Part shown: positions 34,968-44,585 of the stretch, piece by piece
How the letters are laid out: each line of letters begins with the position of its first letter
How positions within the stretch are numbered: position 1 is the stretch's first letter
NCBI RefSeq assembly: GCF_008369115.1
Contig: NZ_VOAZ01000001.1
Location: 1,178,001 to 1,242,000 of the forward strand
Origin: Psychrobacter sp. ANT_WB68
Lineage (GTDB): Bacteria > Pseudomonadota > Gammaproteobacteria > Pseudomonadales > Moraxellaceae
Length of the DNA: 64,000 nucleotides
Direction: 5' to 3'
Program-made: the position numbers and the translations under genes
Notes under the pieces: model-generated
Seen by the model: the letters and a program-made list of their open reading frames with translations, nothing else
Database searches by the model: none
What the model was told of the DNA's origin: nothing

Positions 34968-36002
34968 ATGGATTTAAAACAGCTCAATGCTTTTATTGCT
35001 ATCGCTGATTGCAAAAGCTTTAGCGCGGCTGCCACCAAAACAGGCTTGTCACAGCCTACGCTTAGCCGTTTATTAAAGCAGCTTGAAACCGATATGGGAG
35101 TGGAGTTGGTTGATCGTTATCATAGACCGCTACATCTGACAGAAGCGGGTGTATTCTTTTACGATAAAATCAGTACGATACTGACAGAGATTGACACCGT
35201 CACCAGTATGACCCAACGCTTGTCAGCGCCCAGTGCCGCCTTAAATATTGGTTTTGTGCCATCAGTGCTGTATGGCTTACTACCTGAGGTCATCGCTAAG
35301 CTAAAACAGTCTAACCCTGATATTGAGGTCAATTTAAAGGACATCAGCTCCTATCAGCAAATTGAAGCCTTAAAAACGGGCGAAATTGACGTTGGCTTTG
35401 GTCGCTTTGCTCATCAAGACCCATGGATTCAGCAAATATTGTTGCGTCATGAGCGTTATTTGGTAGCGCTTCCTAAAGCGCATGCGCTCGCCCATATCAC
35501 TGAACAACGCTTGATTGACTTGGCAAATAATCGCTTGATTTTATATCATCAAACCCACCTGCCTATATCGACGACAGCCCAACCTATTAAGAACACTATT
35601 AATAATATGGCTACTGCTAATAATCAAAGCGGCAGCCGACATAATGAGTCGTCTAACGAGCAGCCATCTTTTGAGCCGGTGACCGAACCTTTACTGCATC
35701 TGTTTGCCCAATATGGCATCTCTCCATTTATGACCACCACCGTGAGTGATTTACAAGTGGCGCTCGGCTTGGTTGCCGCTGGCGAAGGCATTACGTTGGT
35801 ACCTGCCAGCCTAAAAACAGTGCGTACCGAGCAAATAGTCTATCGACGCCTGCTGCATGAAAATGCCACTTCTCCTATCTACTTACATAGTCTCAAAGAC
35901 TTTGTCCATCCTAAAATCCCCGACTTGCTGAGCGCGATTTATCAGGTCTATGAGCGCCGTGGTATTACTTATCGGCAGCAAAGTTTTATATCACAACGCT
36001 AA
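34968..36002 (+). CDS. LysR-family regulator, copy 2
   Basis: Same 344-aa protein as at 28040-29074; the nucleotide sequence differs at G35795 (T in copy 1), a silent change in a Thr codon. This copy lacks the upstream promoter region of copy 1: only 47 bp of leader were duplicated, and what lies before is the acnD fragment ending 31 bp upstream. Expression would have to come from the prpBC-acnD' transcript or a new promoter. If the regulator acts on prp genes, this wiring creates a feedback loop. Confidence 0.93.
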   Translation: MDLKQLNAFIAIADCKSFSAAATKTGLSQPTLSRLLKQLETDMGVELVDRYHRPLHLTEAGVFFYDKISTILTEIDTVTSMTQRLSAPSAALNIGFVPSVLYGLLPEVIAKLKQSNPDIEVNLKDISSYQQIEALKTGEIDVGFGRFAHQDPWIQQILLRHERYLVALPKAHALAHITEQRLIDLANNRLILYHQTHLPISTTAQPIKNTINNMATANNQSGSRHNESSNEQPSFEPVTEPLLHLFAQYGISPFMTTTVSDLQVALGLVAAGEGITLVPASLKTVRTEQIVYRRLLHENATSPIYLHSLKDFVHPKIPDLLSAIYQVYERRGITYRQQSFISQR

Positions 36003-36297
36003 ACTGCGTCAAATGGGCAGATATCGGTGGCGTATTGTGTTATAAAGAACCGGCAAAAAATACGCAGTGCTAACCCTTGATATTCATCACTTATTATGCT
36101 AACTATCAAGAATAGGCATGCAAACTATTAGTAATAATAATTAGAATAATCCTTATCCTGTCCAGCAGCATTATGCTAAAGTCGATTCAAGATGAATCGT
36201 TTTATATTTAGGTTCTTATAAAACGTTTTTCTCACGCTCATTGGCAAGCTGACACAGGTAAGTGATAATTTGCCGTTTTAACCATTTCGAGGTATTC

Positions 36298-37596
36298 ATG
36301 ACCACACAACCACTCAATAACCCGAGTATCACTGACGATGACGACGCCGTTGCCGTTATTCCGCAGCAAGAAGGATTTAGCTGGCGAATTTTCGGTCCCG
36401 GTATTTTAATGGCGACTGCTGCTATTGGCGGCTCACATCTAATCTCGTCTACGCAGGCAGGTGCACTATACGGCTGGCAGCTAGCGATTATGATTATTCT
36501 AGCCAACGTCTTCAAATACCCTTTCTTCCGCTTTGGTACTGATTACGTCTATGATACTGGCGAGAGTCTAATTGCAGGCTATGCCAAACGCTCAAAAGCC
36601 TATCTATGGGTTTATTTTATTCTATCCATTTTATCGGCGGTGATTAGTACTGGGGCCGTGACATTACTTGCTGCCGTAATATTGGGCTTTATGCTGCCAG
36701 CTTCTGTAGGATTATCAAGCATTACCTTAGCTATCATCATCGTTGCTGTATGTTGGTTTTTTCTGATTGCTGGCCATTATAAGTTGCTTGATGGTGTGAC
36801 TAAGTGGATTATGATTGCGCTCGTATCCGCAACCGTGTTAGCCGTGATGATTGCTGCTGGCAAGCCGACGGTGATGGTTGCTGATTTTGTCCCAGCATCT
36901 CCTTGGAATTTAGCGACTTTGGGTTTCATTGTGGCATTGATGGGTTGGATGCCAGCACCACTTGAGTTCGCTGCCATCACCTCGATGTGGACATCAGCCA
37001 AGAGAAAGGCTGACAACACAACGCATCGTCAGGGTTTGTTGGATTTTAATGTTGGTTTCTTAGTCTCTGCTATTTTAGCGCTGTTTTTCTTAGCGTTAGG
37101 TGTTTTCGTACAATACGGCTCTGGTCAAGAGATTCAGACTGCAGGTGTCGCTTATATCGATCAGCTTATCAATATGTATACCGCCACTATCGGTGAATGG
37201 TCAAGACTACTCGTCGCCTTCGTCGCCTTTATGTGCATGTTTGGCACCACCATTACCTGTGCGGATGGTTACGGGCGTGCCAATGCTGAATGCTGGCGTT
37301 TGATTAAAGGTGAAGACGAGATTAATAAGAAACAAATCGCCTTTTGGACCACTTATGCTATCGGTGGCGGACTGGTGATTATTAGTTTCTTTGCCGGACA
37401 GTTAGGCGCTATGCTGAAGTTCGCCATGATATCAGCATTTATATCCGCACCTATCTTTGGTTGGTTAAACTACTCGCTCGTGAAAAACCATAAAAAACTA
37501 TCAGCCGGTATGAATGCCTATTCAATCGCAAGTCTTGTATTTTTAGGTGGTTTTACCTTGTTATTCCTAGCCAATCTTGCTGGTATCCTTGGTTAG
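36298..37596 (+). CDS. Nramp-fold transporter lacking canonical metal ligands, copy 2
   Basis: Identical 432-aa protein to the copy at 29370-30668, including GGSH in place of DPGN in TM1 and MPA in place of MPH in TM6. The full 295-bp upstream region with its dyads is also duplicated (36003-36297), so regulation from its own signals should be the same as in copy 1. Confidence 0.85.
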   Translation: MTTQPLNNPSITDDDDAVAVIPQQEGFSWRIFGPGILMATAAIGGSHLISSTQAGALYGWQLAIMIILANVFKYPFFRFGTDYVYDTGESLIAGYAKRSKAYLWVYFILSILSAVISTGAVTLLAAVILGFMLPASVGLSSITLAIIIVAVCWFFLIAGHYKLLDGVTKWIMIALVSATVLAVMIAAGKPTVMVADFVPASPWNLATLGFIVALMGWMPAPLEFAAITSMWTSAKRKADNTTHRQGLLDFNVGFLVSAILALFFLALGVFVQYGSGQEIQTAGVAYIDQLINMYTATIGEWSRLLVAFVAFMCMFGTTITCADGYGRANAECWRLIKGEDEINKKQIAFWTTYAIGGGLVIISFFAGQLGAMLKFAMISAFISAPIFGWLNYSLVKNHKKLSAGMNAYSIASLVFLGGFTLLFLANLAGILG

Positions 37597-37998
37597 TGCG
37601 GGTTAATTTTGATTAAAATCTCGTTATAAAACCTTTTATCATAAAAGCCCTTTTAGCTCAGCTATCAGGGCTTTTTATTGCTGAGTGCTATGGTCAGCCT
37701 TAACAAAGCCAAAATAGACTAAAACAGAGTGATTTGTAACTAAATGTAAATAATAATATGGCGAAGATTTTATAACTTGAACTATATGAATAGTAATCTC
37801 AGCAAATCTCTATAAAATGGATATCACTATTCATAATATGAATTAATTAATAAAAATTAATAGATTTATTAATTTTTATTAATTAATAACAGTAAAACAC
37901 CGCTTTGCAGTCATGGATAATTGGGTATAATCAAGCACAACAATCTCATCCTTCTTCATCATATCGATAAGATTATCCCTCCACGTAAGGACTACGAC
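37597..37998 (+). promoter_or_regulatory. prpB promoter region, copy 2
   Basis: Exact repeat of 30669-31070: terminator at 37643-37676, dyad at 37785-37835, 21-bp AT palindrome at 37842-37887, and promoter TTGCAG/TATAAT at 37905-37931. This copy drives the intact acnD operon. Confidence 0.6.
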
Positions 37999-38889
37999 AT
38001 GACCTCATCAGCTGGCGCTCGCTTTCGCAGTGCAATGAAACAAAAAAACGATAATAACCAACCACTACAGATTGCCGGTGCGATTAATGCTTATACGGCT
38101 ATGATGGCAACCCAAGTCGGTCATCAAGCTTTGTACCTCTCTGGTGCGGGCGTAGCAAACGCTTCATTTGGTCTGCCTGATTTGGGTATGACAAGCCTTG
38201 ATAACGTCTTAGAAGATGCGCGCCGTATTACCGATGCGGTGGATACGCCGTTATTGGTCGATATCGACACCGGTTTTGGTGGTGCATTTAATATCGCTCA
38301 AACGATTAAGAAAATGGAAAAAGCCGGCGTTGCAGCTGTGCATATCGAAGACCAAGTGGCGCAAAAACGCTGTGGCCATCGCCCAAATAAAGAAATCGTT
38401 AGCATCTCAGAGATGGTTGATCGCTTAAAAGCAGCGCTTGATGCCAAGACGCATAAAGACTTTGTGGTGATGGCGCGTACGGACGCCCTATCTGTAGAAG
38501 GTCTTGATGCGGCTGTTGAACGTGCCGTTGCCTTTCAAGAAGCAGGCGCCGATATGATTTTTGCCGAAGCATTGACCGATATCGAGATGTACCGTAAGTT
38601 TACCGATGTATTGGATATTCCAGTCCTCGCAAATATGACTGAGTTTGGTCAAACTGATTTATACACCACCGAGCAGTTATATGCGGTTGGGGTTAATATG
38701 GTACTTTATCCATTATCCGCCTTCCGTGCGATGAACAAAGCGGCATTAAACGTTTATCAGCATCTGCTTGATGATGGCACACAAGAAAAAGTCGTCGATA
38801 CCATGCAAACGCGTATGGAGCTTTATGACTTCTTAAACTATCATGAGTTTGAGCAAACGCTAGATAAACTATTTGCCGATAGTAAGTAA
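37999..38889 (+). CDS. prpB: 2-methylisocitrate lyase, copy 2
   Basis: Identical in protein sequence to the copy at 31071-31961, with the same AAGGA ribosome site and complete promoter region. In this copy prpB leads into prpC and the complete acnD, so it represents the ancestral operon order prpB-prpC-acnD-prpF. Confidence 0.96.
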   Translation: MTSSAGARFRSAMKQKNDNNQPLQIAGAINAYTAMMATQVGHQALYLSGAGVANASFGLPDLGMTSLDNVLEDARRITDAVDTPLLVDIDTGFGGAFNIAQTIKKMEKAGVAAVHIEDQVAQKRCGHRPNKEIVSISEMVDRLKAALDAKTHKDFVVMARTDALSVEGLDAAVERAVAFQEAGADMIFAEALTDIEMYRKFTDVLDIPVLANMTEFGQTDLYTTEQLYAVGVNMVLYPLSAFRAMNKAALNVYQHLLDDGTQEKVVDTMQTRMELYDFLNYHEFEQTLDKLFADSK

Positions 38890-39024
38890 GGACGGACAAT
38901 CAATAATCATGCAAGTAAGTCATCAGCAAAATCATCGATATTTAATTTTACTGATGACTGTTTAATTATCGTTTAACCATTACTAGTATTTCACCCCAAA
39001 AGCTACCAACAAAAGGAATTTATC

Positions 39025-40152
39025 ATGGCAGCACAAAAAGAACTTTCAGGTGCAGGTCTACGCGGTCAAGTCGCAGGCAAGACGGCTTTATCTACCGTTG
39101 GCAAATCAGGCTCTGGTCTGACTTATCGCGGTTATGACGTATCAGAACTTGCTGAAAAATGTATTTTTGAAGAAGTGGCTTACTTATTGTTATATGGCAA
39201 CTTGCCAACCCAAAGCGAGCTTGATGCTTATCAGACCAAATTAAAAAGCTTACGTGGTTTGCCACAGCCATTAAAAGAAGTGCTTGAACGTATACCTGCT
39301 GCAGCGCACCCAATGGACGTGTTACGTACCGGTTGCTCAATGCTCGGTAACTTAGAAACTGAAATGAGCTTTGATGAGGAAAACGACCAAGCAGATCGTA
39401 TGCTGGCGGCATTCCCATCAATCATTAACTATTGGTATCGCTTTAGCCACGACAATGTGCGTATTGAAACAGAAACGGATGACGACACGATTGGTGGTCA
39501 CTTCTTGCATCTGCTTAAAGGTGAAAAGCCAAACGAGCTCCATACCAAGGTCATGAACGTTTCTCTTATCCTCTACGCTGAGCATGAGTTTAACGCCTCA
39601 ACCTTTACCGCGCGCGTTTGTGCCTCTACCCTATCTGATATCCATTCTTGTATTACTGGTGCGATTGGCTCATTGCGCGGTCACTTGCATGGCGGCGCAA
39701 ATGAAGCGGCGATGGATATGATTGAAGGCTTTAGCTCACCTGACGAAGCCGAAAAAGAGATGATGGCGATGCTGGCGCGTAAAGACAAAATCATGGGCTT
39801 TGGTCATGCTATCTATAGTGAATCAGACCCACGCAACGTCGTCATTAAAGGCTGGGCTGAAAAGCTCGCTGCTGACGTTGGTGATGAGGTGTTATACCCA
39901 GTATCAGTACGCTGTGAAGAAGTGATGTGGCGCGAGAAAAAACTGTTCTGTAATGCTGATTTTTTCCATGCTTCAGCCTATCACTTTATGGGTATCCCAA
40001 CCAAACTGTTCACGCCAATCTTTGTTTGCTCGCGTCTAACTGGTTGGGCAGCACATGTGTTTGAGCAACGCGCTAACAACCGTATCATTCGCCCAAGTGC
40101 GGAATACACCGGTGAAGAATTGCGCCCAGTACCAGAGATAAGTGCGCGTTAA
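39025..40152 (+). CDS. prpC: 2-methylcitrate synthase, copy 2
   Basis: Identical in protein sequence to 32097-33224 with the citrate-synthase triad His222, His261 and Asp312. It is followed by the second set of four palindromes and then the intact acnD, so methylcitrate made here can be processed by enzymes of the same transcript. Confidence 0.95.
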   Translation: MAAQKELSGAGLRGQVAGKTALSTVGKSGSGLTYRGYDVSELAEKCIFEEVAYLLLYGNLPTQSELDAYQTKLKSLRGLPQPLKEVLERIPAAAHPMDVLRTGCSMLGNLETEMSFDEENDQADRMLAAFPSIINYWYRFSHDNVRIETETDDDTIGGHFLHLLKGEKPNELHTKVMNVSLILYAEHEFNASTFTARVCASTLSDIHSCITGAIGSLRGHLHGGANEAAMDMIEGFSSPDEAEKEMMAMLARKDKIMGFGHAIYSESDPRNVVIKGWAEKLAADVGDEVLYPVSVRCEEVMWREKKLFCNADFFHASAYHFMGIPTKLFTPIFVCSRLTGWAAHVFEQRANNRIIRPSAEYTGEELRPVPEISAR

Positions 40153-40308
40153 TCTATATAGGCTATATAGATTAACTATCTGGCATAAGTCCTTATGCCA
40201 GATAAACCGTACGTTAGTATAGAGAATTTAGCGGTTAAGTCAGCTATGTTGACTGGCTTAACCGCTAAACCTTCTTATGAGTTTAGACTGACTTTTACTC
40301 TAGTAAAA
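40149..40308 (+). promoter_or_regulatory. Four consecutive palindromes in the prpC-acnD gap, copy 2
   Basis: Repeat of 33221-33380: stems at 40149-40175, 40177-40204, 40227-40269 and 40293-40308, within the gene-free gap 40153-40469 before intact acnD. Confidence 0.6.
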
Positions 40309-40469
40309 CCCTGTTTTTTTAGTAAAGCTAAGTTTTTCGCGTTTAATAATAAGTGCTAGGTAGCGCATAGATAATGCTTTGCTAAAAGAACCGCCCTTTT
40401 ATAAAAAATTATCAACAATCCTTTTATAAATAGCCCTCATTGCAACCAGCCAATAGCCAAAGGTGACTT

Positions 40470-43127
40470 ATGGACAACGCCCTCGTACAACCGATGAATG
40501 AACAATTCAAAAAGCCATTACCTGGCACAGATTTGTATTACTTTGATACCCGCGAAGCGATTGAAAGCATTGAAGCGGGTGCCTATGACAAACTACCGTT
40601 CTGCTCAAAAGTATTGTGTGAAAACTTGGTACGCCGTTGCCCTCCAGAAGACTTAACGGCGGCGTTAGAACAGCATATCTATGGTAAACAAGATTTAGAT
40701 TTTCCTTGGTACCCTGCCCGTGTCGTTTGTCATGATATTTTAGGTCAGACGGCGTTTGTTGATTTAGCAGGTCTACGTGATGCCATCGCTGAGCAAGGCG
40801 GTGACCCATCAAAAGTCAATCCAATCGTGCCAACGCAATTAATTGTTGACCATTCATTGGCCGTTGAACATGCCGGCTTTGAAGAAAATGCCTTTGAGAA
40901 AAACCGCGCCATTGAAGAGCGTCGTAACGATGACCGCTTCCACTTTATTAACTGGTGTCAGTATGCCTTTGATAACGTCAACGTCGTACCGCCTGGTAAC
41001 GGCATCATGCACCAAATTAACTTAGAAAAAATGTCGCCGGTTGTGCAAGTGGTTAAAAACAAAGCCGGTGAAGAAGTTGCCTTTGCTGATACCTTGGTCG
41101 GTACAGACAGCCATACGCCTATGGTTGATGCTTTGGGTGTTATCTCAATCGGTGTTGGTGGCTTAGAAGCTGAAAGCGTGATGTTGGGTAACCCATCATA
41201 CATGCGCCTACCGGATTACGTTGGTGTTAAGCTAACGGGTAAACTGCAAAAAGGCATTACTGGCACCGATTTAGTGCTCGCGATGACTGAGTTCTTACGT
41301 GATGCCGGCGTAGTCTCTACCTATATTGAATTCTTCGGTGAAGGTGCGCGCCAACTGAGCGTTGGTGACCGTGCTTCTATCTCCAATATGACGCCTGAAT
41401 ATGGCGCGACGGCGGCAATGTTCTATATCGATGAACAAACCATCGACTATTTACGTCTCACTGGCCGTTCTGAGGCTCAAATCAAATTGGTTGAGCAGTA
41501 TGCCAAGCAAACTGGTCTATGGGCTGATGGCATGGAAAATGCGGTTTATGACCGTGTGCTTGAGTTTGACTTGTCTGCAGTCGTCCGTAATATGGCAGGC
41601 CCTTCACGTCCGCATGCTCGCGTATCCACCACGGATTTAGTCGCTAAGGGCATCGCCCACGCTCCTGAAGATAAATTACCAGAACCAAAAGATGGTCTGA
41701 TGCCAGATGGTGCGGTGATTATTGCCGCGATTACCAGCTGTACTAATACTTCTAATCCACGCAATATGGTTGCAGCAGGCTTAGTTGCGCGTAATGCTAA
41801 TAAGAAAGGTTTGTTACGCAAGCCTTGGGTAAAATCGTCTTTAGCACCAGGCTCAAAAACGGTAAAAATGTACCTAGAAGAAGCCGGCTTGATGCCTGAG
41901 CTCCAAGAAATCGGCTTTGACGTGGTTGGCTTTGCTTGTACCACCTGTAATGGTATGAGTGGCGCATTAGACCCAGATATCGAAAAAGAAATCATCGACA
42001 ATGATTTGTTCACCACAGCCGTGCTATCTGGTAACCGTAACTTTGATGGCCGTATTCATCCGTATGCCAAGCAAGCATTTTTAGCATCACCGCCATTGGT
42101 GATTGCCTATGCTATCGCTGGTAACATTCGTTTTGATATCGAAAAAGACTCGTTAGGCAAAGACCAAAACGGTAATGACGTTTATCTAAAAGACATCTGG
42201 TTTGATGATGACGAAGTTGATGCTATCGTTGCCAAAGCGGTGAAGCCTGAGCAATTTAACGCTGTTTATATCCCGATGTTTGATGAAGCCAGAAAAGACA
42301 CCGGAAAAGCACTAAGTCCACTCTATAACTGGCGTGATCAGACTACTTATATCCGCCGTCCGCCGTATTGGGAAGGTAAAATGGCAGCAATGAATAAGCT
42401 AAAAGGTATGCGTCCGTTAGCGGTGCTTGGTGATAACATCACCACTGACCATTTATCACCGTCTAATGCTATCTTGGGTGACTCAGCGGCTGGCGAGTAT
42501 CTTGATACTATGGGTTTACCCGCGGAAGACTATAACTCGTATGCAACCCATCGCGGTGACCACTTAACGGCGCAGCGTGCGACCTTTGCTAATCCTAAGC
42601 TATTGAATGAGATGGTACGTGACGAGAAAGGTGAGGTTATCCAAGGTTCGCTTGCTAGAGTAGAGCCTGAAGGTCAAGTCATGCGTATGTGGGAAGCCAT
42701 TGAAACCTATATGAACCGTGAACAGCCGCTTATCATTATCGCAGGTGATGGCTATGGTCAAGGCTCAAGCCGTGACTGGGCGGCTAAAGGTGTGCGTTTG
42801 GCTGGCGTAGAAGTGGTTGTCGCTGAAGATTTTGAGCGTATCCATCGTCAAAACTTGGTCGGTATGGGCGCACTACCTTTGCAGTTTAAAGAAGGTGTCA
42901 ATCGTAATACCCTAAATATCGATGGTACTGAAATATTCCATATCGAAGGCGAAGTGTCTGCTGGCGGTGAGATGACATTGGTCATTAACCGTAAAGACGG
43001 CACCGTTGATAAAGCACCCGTTATCTGCCGTTTAGATACCGCTGATGAGGTTAAAATGTATAACGCTGGTGGTATGCTCCAGCGCTTTGCCAAAGAGTTT
43101 ATCGATGGCACGTTAGATATCGCGTAA
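40470..43127 (+). CDS. acnD: Fe/S-dependent 2-methylcitrate dehydratase, intact
   Basis: Aconitase-family dehydratase of 885 aa that converts 2-methylcitrate to 2-methyl-trans-aconitate together with PrpF. The [4Fe-4S] ligands are Cys424 (SCTNTSNP), Cys490 and Cys493 (CTTCNGMSG). Substrate-site segments DSHTPMVDALGV and the C-terminal swivel domain with GDGYGQGSSRDWAAKG are present. The length and the following prpF distinguish it from AcnA. AAAGGTGA lies before ATG 40470. The first 1379 bases are shared with the fragment at 33542. A terminator follows, then prpF. Confidence 0.95.
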   Translation: MDNALVQPMNEQFKKPLPGTDLYYFDTREAIESIEAGAYDKLPFCSKVLCENLVRRCPPEDLTAALEQHIYGKQDLDFPWYPARVVCHDILGQTAFVDLAGLRDAIAEQGGDPSKVNPIVPTQLIVDHSLAVEHAGFEENAFEKNRAIEERRNDDRFHFINWCQYAFDNVNVVPPGNGIMHQINLEKMSPVVQVVKNKAGEEVAFADTLVGTDSHTPMVDALGVISIGVGGLEAESVMLGNPSYMRLPDYVGVKLTGKLQKGITGTDLVLAMTEFLRDAGVVSTYIEFFGEGARQLSVGDRASISNMTPEYGATAAMFYIDEQTIDYLRLTGRSEAQIKLVEQYAKQTGLWADGMENAVYDRVLEFDLSAVVRNMAGPSRPHARVSTTDLVAKGIAHAPEDKLPEPKDGLMPDGAVIIAAITSCTNTSNPRNMVAAGLVARNANKKGLLRKPWVKSSLAPGSKTVKMYLEEAGLMPELQEIGFDVVGFACTTCNGMSGALDPDIEKEIIDNDLFTTAVLSGNRNFDGRIHPYAKQAFLASPPLVIAYAIAGNIRFDIEKDSLGKDQNGNDVYLKDIWFDDDEVDAIVAKAVKPEQFNAVYIPMFDEARKDTGKALSPLYNWRDQTTYIRRPPYWEGKMAAMNKLKGMRPLAVLGDNITTDHLSPSNAILGDSAAGEYLDTMGLPAEDYNSYATHRGDHLTAQRATFANPKLLNEMVRDEKGEVIQGSLARVEPEGQVMRMWEAIETYMNREQPLIIIAGDGYGQGSSRDWAAKGVRLAGVEVVVAEDFERIHRQNLVGMGALPLQFKEGVNRNTLNIDGTEIFHIEGEVSAGGEMTLVINRKDGTVDKAPVICRLDTADEVKMYNAGGMLQRFAKEFIDGTLDIA

Positions 43128-43155
43128 TCATCATGAGTTTTGAATAATCCAAGAG

Positions 43156-43191
43156 CCGATGTTGTATAAATTATACGGCATCGGTTTTTTT
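43156..43191 (+). terminator. Intrinsic terminator between acnD and prpF
   Basis: CCGATG (43156-43161) pairs with CATCGG (43179-43184); the stem extends inward through GTATAA/TTATAC with two G-T pairs, and is followed by seven T. prpF starts 74 bp later, so either read-through is partial or prpF has its own promoter. Confidence 0.8.
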
Positions 43192-43265
43192 ATATCTGCT
43201 ACCACCCCTTATCCAAGACGCGAACTTAAACAGTTTATGCATAAAATTATAAAAAGGAATAAAAA

Positions 43266-44507
43266 ATGACTCAATCAACTTCAGAAAATAAACCAAAACT
43301 TGCCCCACAAATCTCTGTCCCAGCCACCTATATGCGTGGCGGTACTTCAAAAGGCACTTTCTTTAAACTCTCCGACCTACCAGAACGTTGCCAAGTTGCT
43401 GGCGAGTCGCGCGATAATTTCCTATTACGTGTCATCGGTAGCCCTGACCCTTATGGTAAGCAAATTGACGGCTTAGGAAATGGTAGCTCTAGCACCTCAA
43501 AGACAGTAATCTTATCCAAGTCTGAAAAAGAAGACCACGATGTTAACTATCTGTTTGGACAGGTAAATATTGCCAAGCCGATGATTGATTGGGCGGGTAA
43601 CTGTGGTAATTTAACCGCTGCCGTTGGTGCTTGCGCGATTAATATGGGCTTGGTTGATGCGGATAAAGTTGCTAGCAGTACGGACGACGGCATTTGTGAA
43701 GTACGCATCTGGCAAGAGAATATCAGTAAAACCATTATTGCCCATGTGCCTGTTTACTTAGATGAACAAGGCAAGGTACAAGTCCAAGAAACGGGCGATT
43801 TTGAGCTAGATGGTGTGACCTTTCCTGCTGCCGAAGTAAAGATTGAATTTATTGATCCAGTAGATTCATCTAGTGATATGTTCCCGACAAACAATCTAGT
43901 CGATGATTTTGATGTGTCTGGTTGTGGCCTAAATACTGATAACGTAAAGGCGACCTTTATCAGTGCGGGTATCCCAACCATCTTTATGAAAGCAGAAGAT
44001 TTGGGCTTTACCGGTACTGAGCTGCAAGGTGATATCAACAGCGATAGCGAAACCTTGGCTAAGCTTGAAAAAATCCGTGCCAAAGGCGGTGTTGCGATGG
44101 GCTTGTTTAAAGATGTCTCCGAGGCACAAACCAGTCAGCATATTCCAAAAATTGCTTGGGTTGCTCCTGCACAAAGTTATAGCGCATCAAGTGGTAAAGC
44201 AGTTAATGCTGATGATATTGATCTCGTTGTACGTGCGATGAGTATGGGACAACTGCATCATGCAATGATGGGCACAGCAGCAGTAGCGATTGCAGCAGCA
44301 GCGACTACTCAGGGAACGTTAGTTAATGAGGCAGCAGGTGCAGGCGAGCTTAGTGAGGTGCGTTTTGGGCATCCATCAGGGACGTTATTGGTTGGCGGTA
44401 AAACAGAACAAGTTGATGGACGCTGGCAAGCCAAAAAGGTGTCGATGAGCCGCTCTGCTCGTCGTATCATGGTTGGAGAAGTGTTTGTACCAGCAGATGC
44501 GTTTTAA
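43266..44507 (+). CDS. prpF: 2-methylaconitate cis-trans isomerase
   Basis: Isomerase of 413 aa with the diaminopimelate-epimerase-type fold; it converts the trans product of AcnD to 2-methyl-cis-aconitate, so the AcnD route can replace PrpD. The family residues are visible: YMRGGTSKGTFF (22-33), DPYGKQIDGLG with Lys65, and WAGNCGNLTAAVG with Cys113, matching the Lys and Cys proposed as catalytic in PrpF. The C-terminal GHPSGTLLVGG closes the site. AAAAGGAA lies before ATG 43266. It occurs once, outside the duplicated segment. Confidence 0.95.
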   Translation: MTQSTSENKPKLAPQISVPATYMRGGTSKGTFFKLSDLPERCQVAGESRDNFLLRVIGSPDPYGKQIDGLGNGSSSTSKTVILSKSEKEDHDVNYLFGQVNIAKPMIDWAGNCGNLTAAVGACAINMGLVDADKVASSTDDGICEVRIWQENISKTIIAHVPVYLDEQGKVQVQETGDFELDGVTFPAAEVKIEFIDPVDSSSDMFPTNNLVDDFDVSGCGLNTDNVKATFISAGIPTIFMKAEDLGFTGTELQGDINSDSETLAKLEKIRAKGGVAMGLFKDVSEAQTSQHIPKIAWVAPAQSYSASSGKAVNADDIDLVVRAMSMGQLHHAMMGTAAVAIAAAATTQGTLVNEAAGAGELSEVRFGHPSGTLLVGGKTEQVDGRWQAKKVSMSRSARRIMVGEVFVPADAF

Positions 44508-44585
44508 ACGTTTATTATTTGTTCGATTTCTTTAATACTTATACTCTGAATAGCTTTTTGCTTGCGTTTGTTTTACTCTAATAAA

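Larger units (their letters stand above)
34921..41848 (+). repeat. Tandem duplication, copy 2 (6928 bp)
   Basis: Direct repeat of 27993-34920. It starts at the novel joint in acnD and ends inside the intact acnD at codon 460, after which the sequence (AGGCTCAAAAAC) continues as normal acnD. Carries lysR, the Nramp-like gene, prpB, prpC and the first part of acnD. Confidence 0.97.
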
